From Actinophytocola sp036378875 (GTDB lineage Bacteria; Actinomycetota; Actinomycetes; Mycobacteriales; Pseudonocardiaceae), in the NCBI RefSeq assembly GCF_036378875.1, contig NZ_DASUVO010000130.1, forward strand, positions 124,001-188,000: DNA of 64,000 nt, read 5' to 3'. Each line of letters begins with the position of its first letter. Position 1 is the stretch's first letter. The translations under genes were made by a program, and so were the position numbers. The notes below the pieces were generated by a model. That model did no database searches. It had not been told where the DNA came from and saw only the letters and a program-made list of their open reading frames with translations. This document shows, in pieces, positions 52,258-60,638 of this stretch.

Positions 52258-53349
52258 CTACGTTTTCACGGTGAACCGTTGGGGCCGGAAGGGCGCCAGC
52301 AGCGCCGACTCAGTGCCGAACACCTCACCTGCCACGAGGTCGGCGAGCACCGGTGCGAGCGTGATGCCGCTGTGCGTGGCCACCACGTAGAACCGGGAGT
52401 TGGTGAACCCGGCGACCGGATGCCCGTCGCTGGGCTTCGCCCGCTGGCCCACCCGCACACTCTCGACGACCACACCGTCGGTCCCGTCGAGCACCCCGGG
52501 CAGCCGCCGCGCCACCTCGGCCGCGACCTCGCCGTCGACCGCGACCGGCACCGCGGGATCGGCGGCGCGATCGAGGTCGACGGCCTGTAACAGCAGCCGC
52601 CCGCCGCCGTCCGGCCGGATGCCCAGTCGCGAGGTGTGCAGCACGCGGGACAGCCGCACAGGCAGGGGAGCGGTGGTGGAGAGGAACCCGACGGTGCCCG
52701 ACCCGGCGAGATCGGGGTCGAGCATGGGCACGTCGGCCCCGGCGAGGGCGGCGACCGCGCTGGTCCACCGACCGACACAGCTCACCACGACGTCCGCCTC
52801 GTACCGGTTCCCGTCGGCGGTCCGGACGGTCCCGCCGTCCACTTCGGTCACGAGCGCGCCGGTGTGGACCGTCGCACCGAGATCGCGTGCCTCACCGAGG
52901 AGGCGGGCGAGCAGCGCCACCGGCAGGACGTGCGCTTCCTCGGGGAAGAACGCGAAGTCACCGGACGTACGGGCGAGGTCGGGCTCCAGCTGTCGGGCCT
53001 GCGCCGAGGTGAGCCAGGCGGCGGCGTAGTCCCGGGGCCGGAGCCGTTCCATCCGGTCGACTAGCCGGGCCAGGTGCTCGTCGGTGGTCGCCCATTCCAG
53101 GTTGCCGGTGGGAAAGAACCACGGCGCGCGCTCGTCGGCCAACGCGTAGTGCGCCCGCAGTCCGGCGAGGTTGAGCGCGAAGTAGGCCTCTGGCTCCTTG
53201 TTGGCGGCGTTGACCCACGCGAACGTGGTGCCGCTGGTGCCCTCCCCGGGACGACCGGCCTCGAGCACGGTGACCTGAGCGCCCCGCCTACCCAACCCGG
53301 CGGCGACCGCCGCCCCGACAACACCGGCCCCGATGACGACAACTCGCAA
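52258..53349 (-). CDS. FAD-dependent oxidoreductase (D-amino-acid oxidase / glycine oxidase-like)
   Basis: A 363-residue DAO-family flavoprotein. The dinucleotide motif VVVIGAGVVGAAVAAGLGRRGA begins at residue 3, GTSGTTFAWVNAANKEP follows, and the C-terminal HSGITLAPVLADLVAGEV closes the FAD site. It oxidises an amine or amino acid to an imine with O2. The TTG start at 53349 is supported by AGGAGA at seven bases and because the Rossmann motif begins immediately afterwards. Confidence 0.88.
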   Translation of the reverse strand: MRVVVIGAGVVGAAVAAGLGRRGAQVTVLEAGRPGEGTSGTTFAWVNAANKEPEAYFALNLAGLRAHYALADERAPWFFPTGNLEWATTDEHLARLVDRMERLRPRDYAAAWLTSAQARQLEPDLARTSGDFAFFPEEAHVLPVALLARLLGEARDLGATVHTGALVTEVDGGTVRTADGNRYEADVVVSCVGRWTSAVAALAGADVPMLDPDLAGSGTVGFLSTTAPLPVRLSRVLHTSRLGIRPDGGGRLLLQAVDLDRAADPAVPVAVDGEVAAEVARRLPGVLDGTDGVVVESVRVGQRAKPSDGHPVAGFTNSRFYVVATHSGITLAPVLADLVAGEVFGTESALLAPFRPQRFTVKT

Positions 53350-53377
53350 GAGACGATCTCCTCACGTCCGAACACGA

Positions 53378-53408
53378 AAGTGGCGACATCCCCAGGATGC
53401 CGCCACTT
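53378..53408 (-). terminator. Terminator downstream of the PL9-like gene
   Basis: A 14-bp stem with one mismatch and a three-base loop, followed on the minus strand by TTTCGTG, 24 bases after the lyase stop. Confidence 0.65.
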
Positions 53409-53431
53409 CCATCCGGGTCAGGAGATGGGGG

Positions 53432-55009
53432 CTAGAAGCGTGCCCCCACGTTCGCGCCGTTGGTGGGGCGGAGGAACGTCGACGACGGGATCGAGCCGTC
53501 CGTGTTTCTCGGGCCCGTGATCGAGCCCGGGTTCGTGCTCACGAACGACCACGAACCGCCGAGGTCCCACGAGTTCCCACTGCCGGTGGAACTCGCGCCC
53601 AGCGACACGTTGGTGCCGTTGGCCACCGCGAGGTTCGCGGTGAGCGTGCTCGACGAACGGTCGGCGTCGAACCCGGTTCCCGGGTTGTCCCACGCGGTGC
53701 TGCGTTCGATGCGGTGCTGGCCGGGGTTGTTGTTGTCGATGAAGCCGCCGACCGCGTTGTCCCACGTCATGCTGTTCCGCAGGGTGTGGTTGGCCGCGAC
53801 GGCGTTGCCGCCCAGCTTGAACCCGTTGCCGTCGCCGGTGAAGTCGGGCAGGTTCCAGCGGTTGAACCCGTTCCCCCACGCCAGGCTGTTCTCGGTGAGG
53901 ATCGGCGAGGAGAACATCCAGTAGTCCAGGCCGTCGTCGGAGTTGTTCCACAGCCGGGCGCCCCGCACCACGTTGCCGGTGCCGGAGCCTTCCTTGATGG
54001 CGAGGCCGTCGGCGCTCTCCCCGTTGCTCCTCGGGTCGAAGTTGCCGTAGCTGTCGAGGTTGATGATCTGGTTGTTGCTCGACCCCAGGAACAGGTGGAA
54101 CCCGGACTCGTAGTTGTCGCGGGTGACCAGTCTGTCGTAGACGTTGTTGCTGGAGTCCAGGCCGAACACGCCGTACGGGCCGTGGATGATCTCGAGGCCG
54201 ACGAGCCGCCAGTGGTCGCCCTCGATGTGGATGGCGCCGCGTTCTGGCCGGGGTATGGACGAGCCGACCGCGCCCGGCGTGAACGGCATGTTCTCGCCGT
54301 CGAGGATCACCCGCTCGCCCGCGTGGTTCCGCATGGTGATCGGCTGGCTCGCCGTGCCGTTCTTCAGGATCTGGATGTTGGTGCTCGGCGCGTACGTGCC
54401 GCCGCGGATCTGGATGGTGTGACCTGGTTGGGCCAGGTCGACCGCGCGCTGGATGGTGCGCAGCGGCTGGGCGAGCGTGCCGGGGTTGGTGTCGTTGCCG
54501 TTCGTGGCGACGTACAGCTCGGTGCCGGTGGGCGGTGGTGCGCCGTCGGTCGTGACGTCGACGTAGTCGATGTTGGGCAGGCCGGCGGCGGCGGTCGGGT
54601 TGAGCCGGACCGTGCTGCTGCCGGCGGGAAGGGACAGCGTCAGGGTCGCGGTCGCCCACGTCGACCACGCACCGGTGCCGGCGAACGTGGTCGACTGCAC
54701 GGTCGTGCCGTTCACGACGACGTCGGTCGGGCGTGTGGTCGTGGTGCCGTTGGCGAACCGGACCGCGACGGTCGCGGTGCCGGCCGCCGCAGCGTCGACG
54801 GTGAACTGGACGTGGGCGCCGGCGGCGTTGGTGCCGTTGCAGAACCCGGTGCCGGAGTAGCCGGCCCAGTTGGTGTCGATGGTGCCGGTGCAGACGGCGG
54901 GGGAGGTCTCGGCCTCGTACCGTGTGGTGGCGGCCTGCGCGGCCGGCGGGGACAGGACGGCGATCGCGCTGGCGAGCAGGCTGACGCACGCCACTGATCT
55001 CAGGTGCAT
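53432..55009 (-). CDS. Secreted PL9-like pectate lyase with N-terminal carbohydrate-binding module
   Basis: A 525-residue exported enzyme. A signal peptide (to about residue 26, PPAAQA) leads into a CBM35/CBM6-type module (YEAETSPAVCTGTID ... NIDYVDV, about 29-150) and a right-handed beta-helix. LYVATNGNDTNPGTLAQPLR and the block ADGLAIKEGSGTGNVVRG followed by WNNSDDGLDYW match family 9 pectate lyases, including the catalytic Lys and the Asp cluster for calcium. It should cleave polygalacturonate. ATG 55009 is taken because the signal peptide begins there; upstream codons run into the PL3 gene region. It is 55 bases after the PL3 gene in one operon. Confidence 0.85.
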   Translation of the reverse strand: MHLRSVACVSLLASAIAVLSPPAAQAATTRYEAETSPAVCTGTIDTNWAGYSGTGFCNGTNAAGAHVQFTVDAAAAGTATVAVRFANGTTTTRPTDVVVNGTTVQSTTFAGTGAWSTWATATLTLSLPAGSSTVRLNPTAAAGLPNIDYVDVTTDGAPPPTGTELYVATNGNDTNPGTLAQPLRTIQRAVDLAQPGHTIQIRGGTYAPSTNIQILKNGTASQPITMRNHAGERVILDGENMPFTPGAVGSSIPRPERGAIHIEGDHWRLVGLEIIHGPYGVFGLDSSNNVYDRLVTRDNYESGFHLFLGSSNNQIINLDSYGNFDPRSNGESADGLAIKEGSGTGNVVRGARLWNNSDDGLDYWMFSSPILTENSLAWGNGFNRWNLPDFTGDGNGFKLGGNAVAANHTLRNSMTWDNAVGGFIDNNNPGQHRIERSTAWDNPGTGFDADRSSSTLTANLAVANGTNVSLGASSTGSGNSWDLGGSWSFVSTNPGSITGPRNTDGSIPSSTFLRPTNGANVGARF

Positions 55010-55064
55010 TCGTTCGTCTCCGTGATGGGGGCGCGCCCGAGGTGTCCCGGGCGCGCCCGCGCGG

Positions 55065-56243
55065 CTACCGGTAGGTGATGTTGGACGAGGTATAGAGACA
55101 GTTGGTGCTGTCGGCACCGGTGCCCGCGTCGTCCGGCTCGTCGCCGCTGTTGTTGCCGATGTACTTCTGGCAGATGATCATCGATCGGTTCGGGTCGTTC
55201 ACGATGGTGATCCCGGAGTACCGGGCGGTGTCCCCGTAGTTGATGTTGATCCCGGCGATCCGGTTGCCCGGCCGGGTCAGCGTGAGGTTGCGGAGCACCA
55301 CGTCACGCTGCTGCTGGGTGGAGCAGTTGCCGCATGACCGGTAGAACGTGCCGAAGTTGGTGGCCTGGAAGTTCTGGATGGTCACCGTGCCGGGCCCGTT
55401 GTGCTGGAAGATCTTGTCGCTGGCCGCCCGCGCGCCGCCGCCGTCGACCAGGAACTGCGGGTCACCGCTGCCGCGGAACGTGGCCGCGTCCTCGCCCACG
55501 TCCTCCCACCACACGTTGCGGAGCGTGCAGGGGCCGGAGCAGTGCACGCCGTCACCGGCCGGCGCGCCGATGATCACGTTGGACAGCGTCGCGCCGGGGG
55601 CGAGCTCGAACATCGGGTCCTGGTCCTCTTCCTGACCACCGTCGCCGATGCAGCAGTAGCGGCGCAGACCGCCGTCGAGTCCACTGGCCGGCACCTGGAT
55701 CGTGCCGTTGACGCTGACCTGCCCGGTCGGCGTCGGCCAGGCGCCCGTGGGCGGGGGCGGGGGTTGTGTGCCGCCGCCGACCTCGAAGTCCAGGTAGTCG
55801 ACGTTCGCCAGGCCGTTCGCCGTGGTCGGGCTCAACCGGATCGTGTTGCTGCCCGAGTTCACCGAGACGGTCAACGTCCTGGTCACCCAGGTGTCCCACG
55901 TGCCGGTGCCCTCGAACGACGGCGACTGCACGGTGGTTCCGTTGACGATCAGGCTCGCCGGTCGCGCGGTCGTGGTGCCGTTGGCGAACCGCACGCCGAG
56001 CGTCGCGGTCCCCGCCGCGGACGCGTTCACGGTGAACTGGGCGAAGCCGCCGGTCGAGTTGGTGCCGTTGCAGAACCCGGCACCGGAGTAGCCGCCCCAG
56101 TTCGAGTCGATCGTGCCGGTGCAGGTCGCGGGGGAGTTCTCCGCCTCGTAACGGGTGGGCGCCGCCGACGACGTGGACGGCGACACCAACACGACACCGG
56201 CCGCCGCCATGGCGCCGGCCGCGACCAAGGATCTCAGTCTCAT
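55065..56243 (-). CDS. Secreted PL3 pectate lyase with carbohydrate-binding module
   Basis: A 392-residue exported lyase: signal peptide to about residue 28, a CBM35/CBM6-type module almost the same as in the next gene (YEAENSPATCTGTID ... NVDYLDF), a Pro-rich linker (QPPPPP) and a family 3 pectate lyase domain (GDGVHCSGPCTLRNVWWEDV, GEDAATFRGSGDP, ASDKIFQHNGPGTV, FYRSCGNC). Cysteine-rich, as usual for PL3. It depolymerises pectate by beta-elimination. First gene of the lyase operon; its promoter carries the GGAAAGCGCTTACC operator. Confidence 0.92.
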   Translation of the reverse strand: MRLRSLVAAGAMAAAGVVLVSPSTSSAAPTRYEAENSPATCTGTIDSNWGGYSGAGFCNGTNSTGGFAQFTVNASAAGTATLGVRFANGTTTARPASLIVNGTTVQSPSFEGTGTWDTWVTRTLTVSVNSGSNTIRLSPTTANGLANVDYLDFEVGGGTQPPPPPTGAWPTPTGQVSVNGTIQVPASGLDGGLRRYCCIGDGGQEEDQDPMFELAPGATLSNVIIGAPAGDGVHCSGPCTLRNVWWEDVGEDAATFRGSGDPQFLVDGGGARAASDKIFQHNGPGTVTIQNFQATNFGTFYRSCGNCSTQQQRDVVLRNLTLTRPGNRIAGININYGDTARYSGITIVNDPNRSMIICQKYIGNNSGDEPDDAGTGADSTNCLYTSSNITYR

Positions 56244-56436
56244 TCTTTTCCTCCATTTTCCCGAAGTGATTCGGGCATGGCGAACCTCCCGTGGCCGGGT
56301 TGCGGAAAGCCACGGGTAGCGAGTGTCCTTTCGGACCTACCTGGGGATGTGTGCCGCCAGGAAGATGGCGTGGCGAACTCGAAGTCTGAGTCGGGGCATC
56401 GTTGCCTCCGTGGATTCGAAAGACGGCGTTCGCGTA

Positions 56437-56483
56437 GGAAAGCGCTTACCTGACACGTTAAAGAAGTCCCGCGGCGCTGTCAA
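56437..56483 (-). promoter_or_regulatory. Pectate-lyase promoter with GGAAAGCGCTTACC operator
   Basis: On the minus strand TTGACA (56483-56478), a 17-base spacer and TAACGT (56460-56455) are followed within five bases by GGTAAGCGCTTTCC (56450-56437), a 14-base palindrome with one mismatched pair. The operator lies at the predicted start site. The rest of the gap 56244-56622 holds the 5' leader of the lyase mRNA and the region downstream of the LPMO gene; no gene was seen in it. Confidence 0.7.
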
Positions 56484-56622
56484 CGCGTACCGACGCATTG
56501 ACAGGAAGTGTCGTTTGTTCCGCGCTAAGCGTTGTCTGGTCTGAGCACTTGTCCATCCGGAAAGGACGGAACGCGGCGCGCCCCGCAGGGGACACACCGC
56601 GCTCCGCCCGATCGAATTCCGG

Positions 56623-57312
56623 TCAGGAGAAATTCACGTCACTGCACGCGTAGAAGCTCTGGTCGAAGTGACTCGCCTGCCAGATCATGTAGACCACGTG
56701 GCGGCCACTGCGGCCCGGTGCGGTGACGTTGACCGAGATGGTCACGCCGTTCAGGGACGGGCTGGTCTCCGGTGTCCCGACACCCGGCGCGATCCGGCCG
56801 GTCTGTGCCCGCAGTTCCAGGTCGCTCCAGCGCAGTGGCTGGGTGGTCGCGTTGTAACCCTGGCGCGTGACGTAGATCCGGATGTAGTCCGCGCCATGCC
56901 TTGCCTGGTCGTGCATCTTGAAGGTGAAGTTGGTCGTCAGCTGCGTGGTTCGCCAGGCGCCAGGAACGTCCATCGCGTTGTACCGTCCGTTGCCGGTGCG
57001 TCCGGCGCTGCACAGTTGGCCGTCCGGGATGACGCCCTGGTGGTTGCCGCCGACCTGCTCGCGGTACAGGCCGTTCCAGTTCCACATGGCGTTGGTGTCG
57101 TGCTGCCAGGCCTGCCAGCACATCGGGTCCTGGGTCGCCATGTTCGGGTTCTGGAAGTCGTTGCCCCAGCGCTGCCAACAACCGTAGTTGCGGGACGCCG
57201 GTCCGATTGACGAACCGTGGGCCGCCGCATTGCCGGCGGGCATCAGCGGGAGCAGCAACATTGCGGTCAATGCGACCACCAGGGCACGCAGACCTATTCG
57301 CAGGGAATGCAT
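56623..57312 (-). CDS. Secreted lytic polysaccharide monooxygenase (AA10)
   Basis: A 229-residue copper enzyme. The signal peptide ends AGNAAA, so the mature protein begins with His (H32, HGSSIGPASRNYG), the first copper ligand. H139 (DQARHGADYIRIYVT) is the likely second, and FYACSDVNFS ends the chain in the family's usual way. AA10 enzymes cut chitin or cellulose oxidatively; this one lacks any extra binding module. ATG 57312 has GGAGGA upstream; an in-frame codon at 57351 would spoil the signal peptide. It lies between the sugar importer and the pectate lyases. Confidence 0.9.
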   Translation of the reverse strand: MHSLRIGLRALVVALTAMLLLPLMPAGNAAAHGSSIGPASRNYGCWQRWGNDFQNPNMATQDPMCWQAWQHDTNAMWNWNGLYREQVGGNHQGVIPDGQLCSAGRTGNGRYNAMDVPGAWRTTQLTTNFTFKMHDQARHGADYIRIYVTRQGYNATTQPLRWSDLELRAQTGRIAPGVGTPETSPSLNGVTISVNVTAPGRSGRHVVYMIWQASHFDQSFYACSDVNFS

Positions 57313-57386
57313 CGGATCCTCCACGACGTTGTGGATGTGATGAAATAACAACGGTACTAAACCATCCGATGTCTACGCAACGACGG

Positions 57387-57453
57387 GTCGAACAGCGTCG
57401 AATCCGTCGAACCAGTCGTCGAACGCCCTATATTTACCGCCTTTTTCGTCGAA
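57387..57453 (-). repeat. Cluster of TTCGAC direct repeats upstream of the LPMO gene
   Basis: GTCGAA occurs at 57387, 57397, 57406, 57418 and 57448 on the plus strand (TTCGAC on the minus strand, the LPMO strand). The first four are spaced 10, 9 and 12 bases, about one helical turn. A regulatory array is possible; no known binding site was recognised. Confidence 0.45.
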
Positions 57454-57462
57454 TAACGCACG

Positions 57463-58299
57463 TCACTTGATACCGGTCGTCGCGATACCCCGGACCAGGA
57501 ACCGCTGACCGATGAGGAAGGCCAGGAACACCGGAAGCAGGGACACCACCGACATCGCGAACATGGAACCCCACGAGGTGCCGGTCGTCGCGTCCATGAA
57601 CGAACGCAGGGCCACCGGCACCGTGTACATGTCGGGGTCGGTGAGGTAGATCAGCTGGCTGAAGAAGTCGTTCCACGTCCAGATGAACGTGAAGATCGCG
57701 GTCGTGGCGAGCGCGGGGGTCATCAGGGGCAGGATGACCCGCAGGAAGATCCCCGCCCGGCCGCAACCGTCGATCCTGGCCGCGTCGTCGAGCTCGCGGG
57801 GGATACCGCGGATGAACTGCACCATCAGGAACACGAAGAACGCGTCGGTGGCCAGCAGCTTCGGCACGATCAGCGGCAGGAACGTGTTCAGCCAGCCCAG
57901 CTCCGAGAACAGGACGTACTGGGGGACGATCACGACGTGGACCGGCAGCATGATCGTCATCAGCATGATGGTGAACAGCAGCTTGCGCCCGCGGAACTCC
58001 AGGCGCGCGAACGCGTAGGCCGCCATCGAGCACGACACCAGGTTGCCGACGATCGCACCGAGCACCACGACCGCCGAGTTCAGCAGGTACACGGTGAACG
58101 GGTGCCCGAGCGCGTTCCAGCCGTCCGGGTAGTTGCGTGCCTCCACCTCGGTCAACAGCAGGCCCGGCGCCTGGAAGATCTGGTCCTTCGGCCGCAGCGA
58201 GCTGACCACCATCCACAGCACCGGGTACAGCATCAGCGCGGCCGTGGCGATGAGCGCCAGATGCTTGACGACCGAGGAGATCCGGAGCTTAGTCGTCAT
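57463..58299 (-). CDS. Carbohydrate ABC transporter permease (MalG-like, CUT1)
   Basis: A 278-residue membrane protein with six hydrophobic segments and the EAA loop ELDDAARIDGCGRAGIFLRVILP, which contacts a MsiK-type ATPase. It is the second permease of an oligosaccharide importer, overlapping the MalF-like gene by 11 bases. No ATPase gene is present, as usual in actinobacteria that share one MsiK among many importers. Last gene of the operon. Confidence 0.92.
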   Translation of the reverse strand: MTTKLRISSVVKHLALIATAALMLYPVLWMVVSSLRPKDQIFQAPGLLLTEVEARNYPDGWNALGHPFTVYLLNSAVVVLGAIVGNLVSCSMAAYAFARLEFRGRKLLFTIMLMTIMLPVHVVIVPQYVLFSELGWLNTFLPLIVPKLLATDAFFVFLMVQFIRGIPRELDDAARIDGCGRAGIFLRVILPLMTPALATTAIFTFIWTWNDFFSQLIYLTDPDMYTVPVALRSFMDATTGTSWGSMFAMSVVSLLPVFLAFLIGQRFLVRGIATTGIK

Positions 58300-59203
58300 A
58301 GAACACCCAGTACCTCGACGCGAGGAAGTTGACCGCGGTGAACGCCGCGATGATCAGCAACAGGACCCAACCCATCGCCGAGGCGTACCCCATGTCGAAG
58401 TTCCCGAAGGCACGTTGGTACACGTACAGCGAGAACAGCAGCGTCGAGTCCGACGGCCCGCCGGTTCCGTTGGACACCACGAACGCCTGCGTGAACGCCT
58501 GGAACGCGTGGATGATCTGCAGCACCAGGTTGAAGAAGATGATGGGCGTCAGCAGCGGCAGCGTGATGCTCCGGAACCGCCGCACCGCCCCGGCGCCGTC
58601 CACCGCGGCGGCCTCGTAGTACATCGACGGGATCTGCCGCAGACCGGCCAGGAAGATGACCATGGGCGCGCCGAACGTCCACACGTTCAGCACGACCAGG
58701 GTCGACAGCGCGGTCGCCGGCTCGGAGATCCAGCTCCGGCCCTGGATGCCGAACAGCTCCAGCGCGTAGTTCACCAGGCCGTCGCTGCCGAAGATCCGCT
58801 GCCACAGGATCGCGATGGCCACACTGGACCCGAGCAGCGACGGCAGGTAGAAGACCGAGCGGTAGAACGCCAGACCACGAAGGCCCCGGTCGAGCACGAC
58901 CGCGAGCAGCAGGGCGAGTCCGAGCTGCAGGGGCACCGACACGAACACGTAGGTGAACGTCACGCCCAGCGCCTTGTGCAGCCGCTCGTCGCCTGCCATG
59001 CGGACGAAGTTGTCGAACCCGGCCCACTCCGGTGGCTGGAGCAGGTTGTAGTCGGTGAACCCCAGGAACAGCGACGCCACCATCGGGCCGATGGTGATCA
59101 CCAGCAACCCGAGCACCCACGGGGCGAGGAACAGGTAGGCCGCCAGGTTGTCCTTCTTGCCGGTGGCGGGATGCTTGCGGCGCAGCTCCCGAAAAGCCGT
59201 CAT
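58289..59203 (-). CDS. Carbohydrate ABC transporter permease (MalF-like, CUT1)
   Basis: A 304-residue membrane protein: N-terminal YLFLAPWVLGLLVITIGP, six hydrophobic segments, and the EAA loop YYEAAAVDGAGAVRRFRSITLP. It forms the channel with the MalG-like protein and receives sugar from the lipoprotein at 59319. The 115-base gap to that gene contains direct repeats, which may lower downstream expression relative to the binding protein. Confidence 0.92.
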   Translation of the reverse strand: MTAFRELRRKHPATGKKDNLAAYLFLAPWVLGLLVITIGPMVASLFLGFTDYNLLQPPEWAGFDNFVRMAGDERLHKALGVTFTYVFVSVPLQLGLALLLAVVLDRGLRGLAFYRSVFYLPSLLGSSVAIAILWQRIFGSDGLVNYALELFGIQGRSWISEPATALSTLVVLNVWTFGAPMVIFLAGLRQIPSMYYEAAAVDGAGAVRRFRSITLPLLTPIIFFNLVLQIIHAFQAFTQAFVVSNGTGGPSDSTLLFSLYVYQRAFGNFDMGYASAMGWVLLLIIAAFTAVNFLASRYWVFYDD

Positions 59204-59235
59204 GCAGACTCCTCGCCCGCTCCGCGGCCCCGGAA

Positions 59236-59319
59236 CGCTCCGCAGGCTCCGCTACACCGGCGCCCTCCGCGGGCTCCGAGCCTGCCTGAACATCGATCAT
59301 TCGCTCCGCAGGCTCCGCT
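59236..59319. repeat. 18-base direct repeats between the binding-protein and permease genes
   Basis: CGCTCCGCAGGCTCCGCT is found at 59236-59253 and 59302-59319, with a degenerate copy (CCCTCCGCGGGCTCCG) between them. The second copy touches the stop codon of the binding-protein gene. The GC-rich repeats could fold in the mRNA. Confidence 0.65.
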
Positions 59320-60617
59320 CATGCCGTGGCGTCGATTTCGGCCTGCAGCTCGGCGATGAACGCACTCGCCGCCTGCTCGGGTGCGACCTGTCCGAACAGG
59401 ACCTGCTCGGTGTGGCGCTGCAGGATCTTCTCGATGTTGCTGGCGCCGTTGGGCGTCACCCGTGGTGGCGGGCTCACCTCGAGCTCGTCGAGGTAGGCGA
59501 GAGCCGCCTGGTCCGTGGCGTCGAGTTTCGGCTCGATGGCCGCCCGGATGTCCGCGTTGACCGGGACACCGCGGTCGGTGAGCATCACACCGGCGGCCTC
59601 GCGGCTGTTCGCGAGGAAGTCGACGAGCAGCGCGGCCTCGGCCGGGTGCTCGCTGCGCGAGAAGATCGACCAGTACTGCGACGGCTTGTGGAAGGCGCCG
59701 CGTGACTTCGCCGTGGACTCACCTGGCAGCGCGAGCAACCGCAGGTCGGCGCCACTGGCCGCGGTGAGCGAGGTCAGCTGGGTGTTCCACCAGGTCGCGA
59801 ACACGGACCTGTTGGTCGCCGTGCCCGACTGGTCCAGGCTCCCGGTCGCCCGTTCGACGGTCACCGCCGGGGGCGGCGCGGCGCCCTCCTGCGCCAGGTC
59901 GATCAGGTACTGCCAGTAGTCGGCGAGCACGTCGGGCTCGAGCGCCACCTTGCCGTCGTCGCCGAACAACCGGCCACCCGACTGGCGGGCCCAGATGTTG
60001 AGGCCGCCCATGTCGAAGCCCCACGACTGGACCCCGGTGACCTCACCGCCGCTGACTGTCGAGATCCGCGCGCCGATCTCCTTGAGGTCGTCCCAGGTCC
60101 ACGTCTTGTCGTCGGGCAGCTCGACCCCGTACCGGGCGAGCAGGTCGGCGTTGACGACGATCGAGTACGCGGCGAGCCCGTTCGGCACGGCGTACTGCTT
60201 CCCGTCCACCACACCGGTGGCGAGGACGTCCTTGGCGATCTTGCTCGTGTCGAGGTGCTGCTTCACAGTGTCCAGGTCCAGCAACGCGCCCCGTTCCGCG
60301 TACGACGCCAGGTACAGCTCGTCCATCTGGATGATGTCGGGCGCCTCCTGGGCGGCGGCGGTGGTCGCGAGGCTGTCCCAGTAGCCGTTCCAGTCCTTGT
60401 ACTCACCCGTCACCGTGATGTTCTTGTGCTTGGCCTGGAACAGGTCGATGACCTCCTGCGTCCGCCGGTGCCGCTCGTCGGAGCCCCACCACGTGAAGCG
60501 GAGCGTGACGGGCTCGTTCGACAGCTCGGCGTCACCGCCGCCGGAGCCGGAGCACGCGGACATGGTCAGCATGGCCGGGACGGCCAGCAACACCGTTCGA
60601 CGGGGGACTTGTCGCAT
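59319..60617 (-). CDS. Extracellular sugar-binding lipoprotein (CUT1)
   Basis: A 432-residue family 1 solute-binding protein. The signal peptide ends in the lipobox LTMSAC. The mature domain shows TLRFTWWGSDERHRRTQEVIDLFQAKHKNI, GLAAYSIVVNADLLARYG and WTWDDLKEIG. It captures oligosaccharides outside the cell for the two permeases. Given the pectate lyases and the beta-helix protein around it, oligogalacturonides or related pectin fragments are the likely ligand (inference). The ATG follows AAAGGA by about ten bases and is 21 bases after the beta-helix gene. Confidence 0.92.
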   Translation of the reverse strand: MRQVPRRTVLLAVPAMLTMSACSGSGGGDAELSNEPVTLRFTWWGSDERHRRTQEVIDLFQAKHKNITVTGEYKDWNGYWDSLATTAAAQEAPDIIQMDELYLASYAERGALLDLDTVKQHLDTSKIAKDVLATGVVDGKQYAVPNGLAAYSIVVNADLLARYGVELPDDKTWTWDDLKEIGARISTVSGGEVTGVQSWGFDMGGLNIWARQSGGRLFGDDGKVALEPDVLADYWQYLIDLAQEGAAPPPAVTVERATGSLDQSGTATNRSVFATWWNTQLTSLTAASGADLRLLALPGESTAKSRGAFHKPSQYWSIFSRSEHPAEAALLVDFLANSREAAGVMLTDRGVPVNADIRAAIEPKLDATDQAALAYLDELEVSPPPRVTPNGASNIEKILQRHTEQVLFGQVAPEQAASAFIAELQAEIDATA

Positions 60618-60638
60618 GTGGACGGTCCTTTCCGGTGG

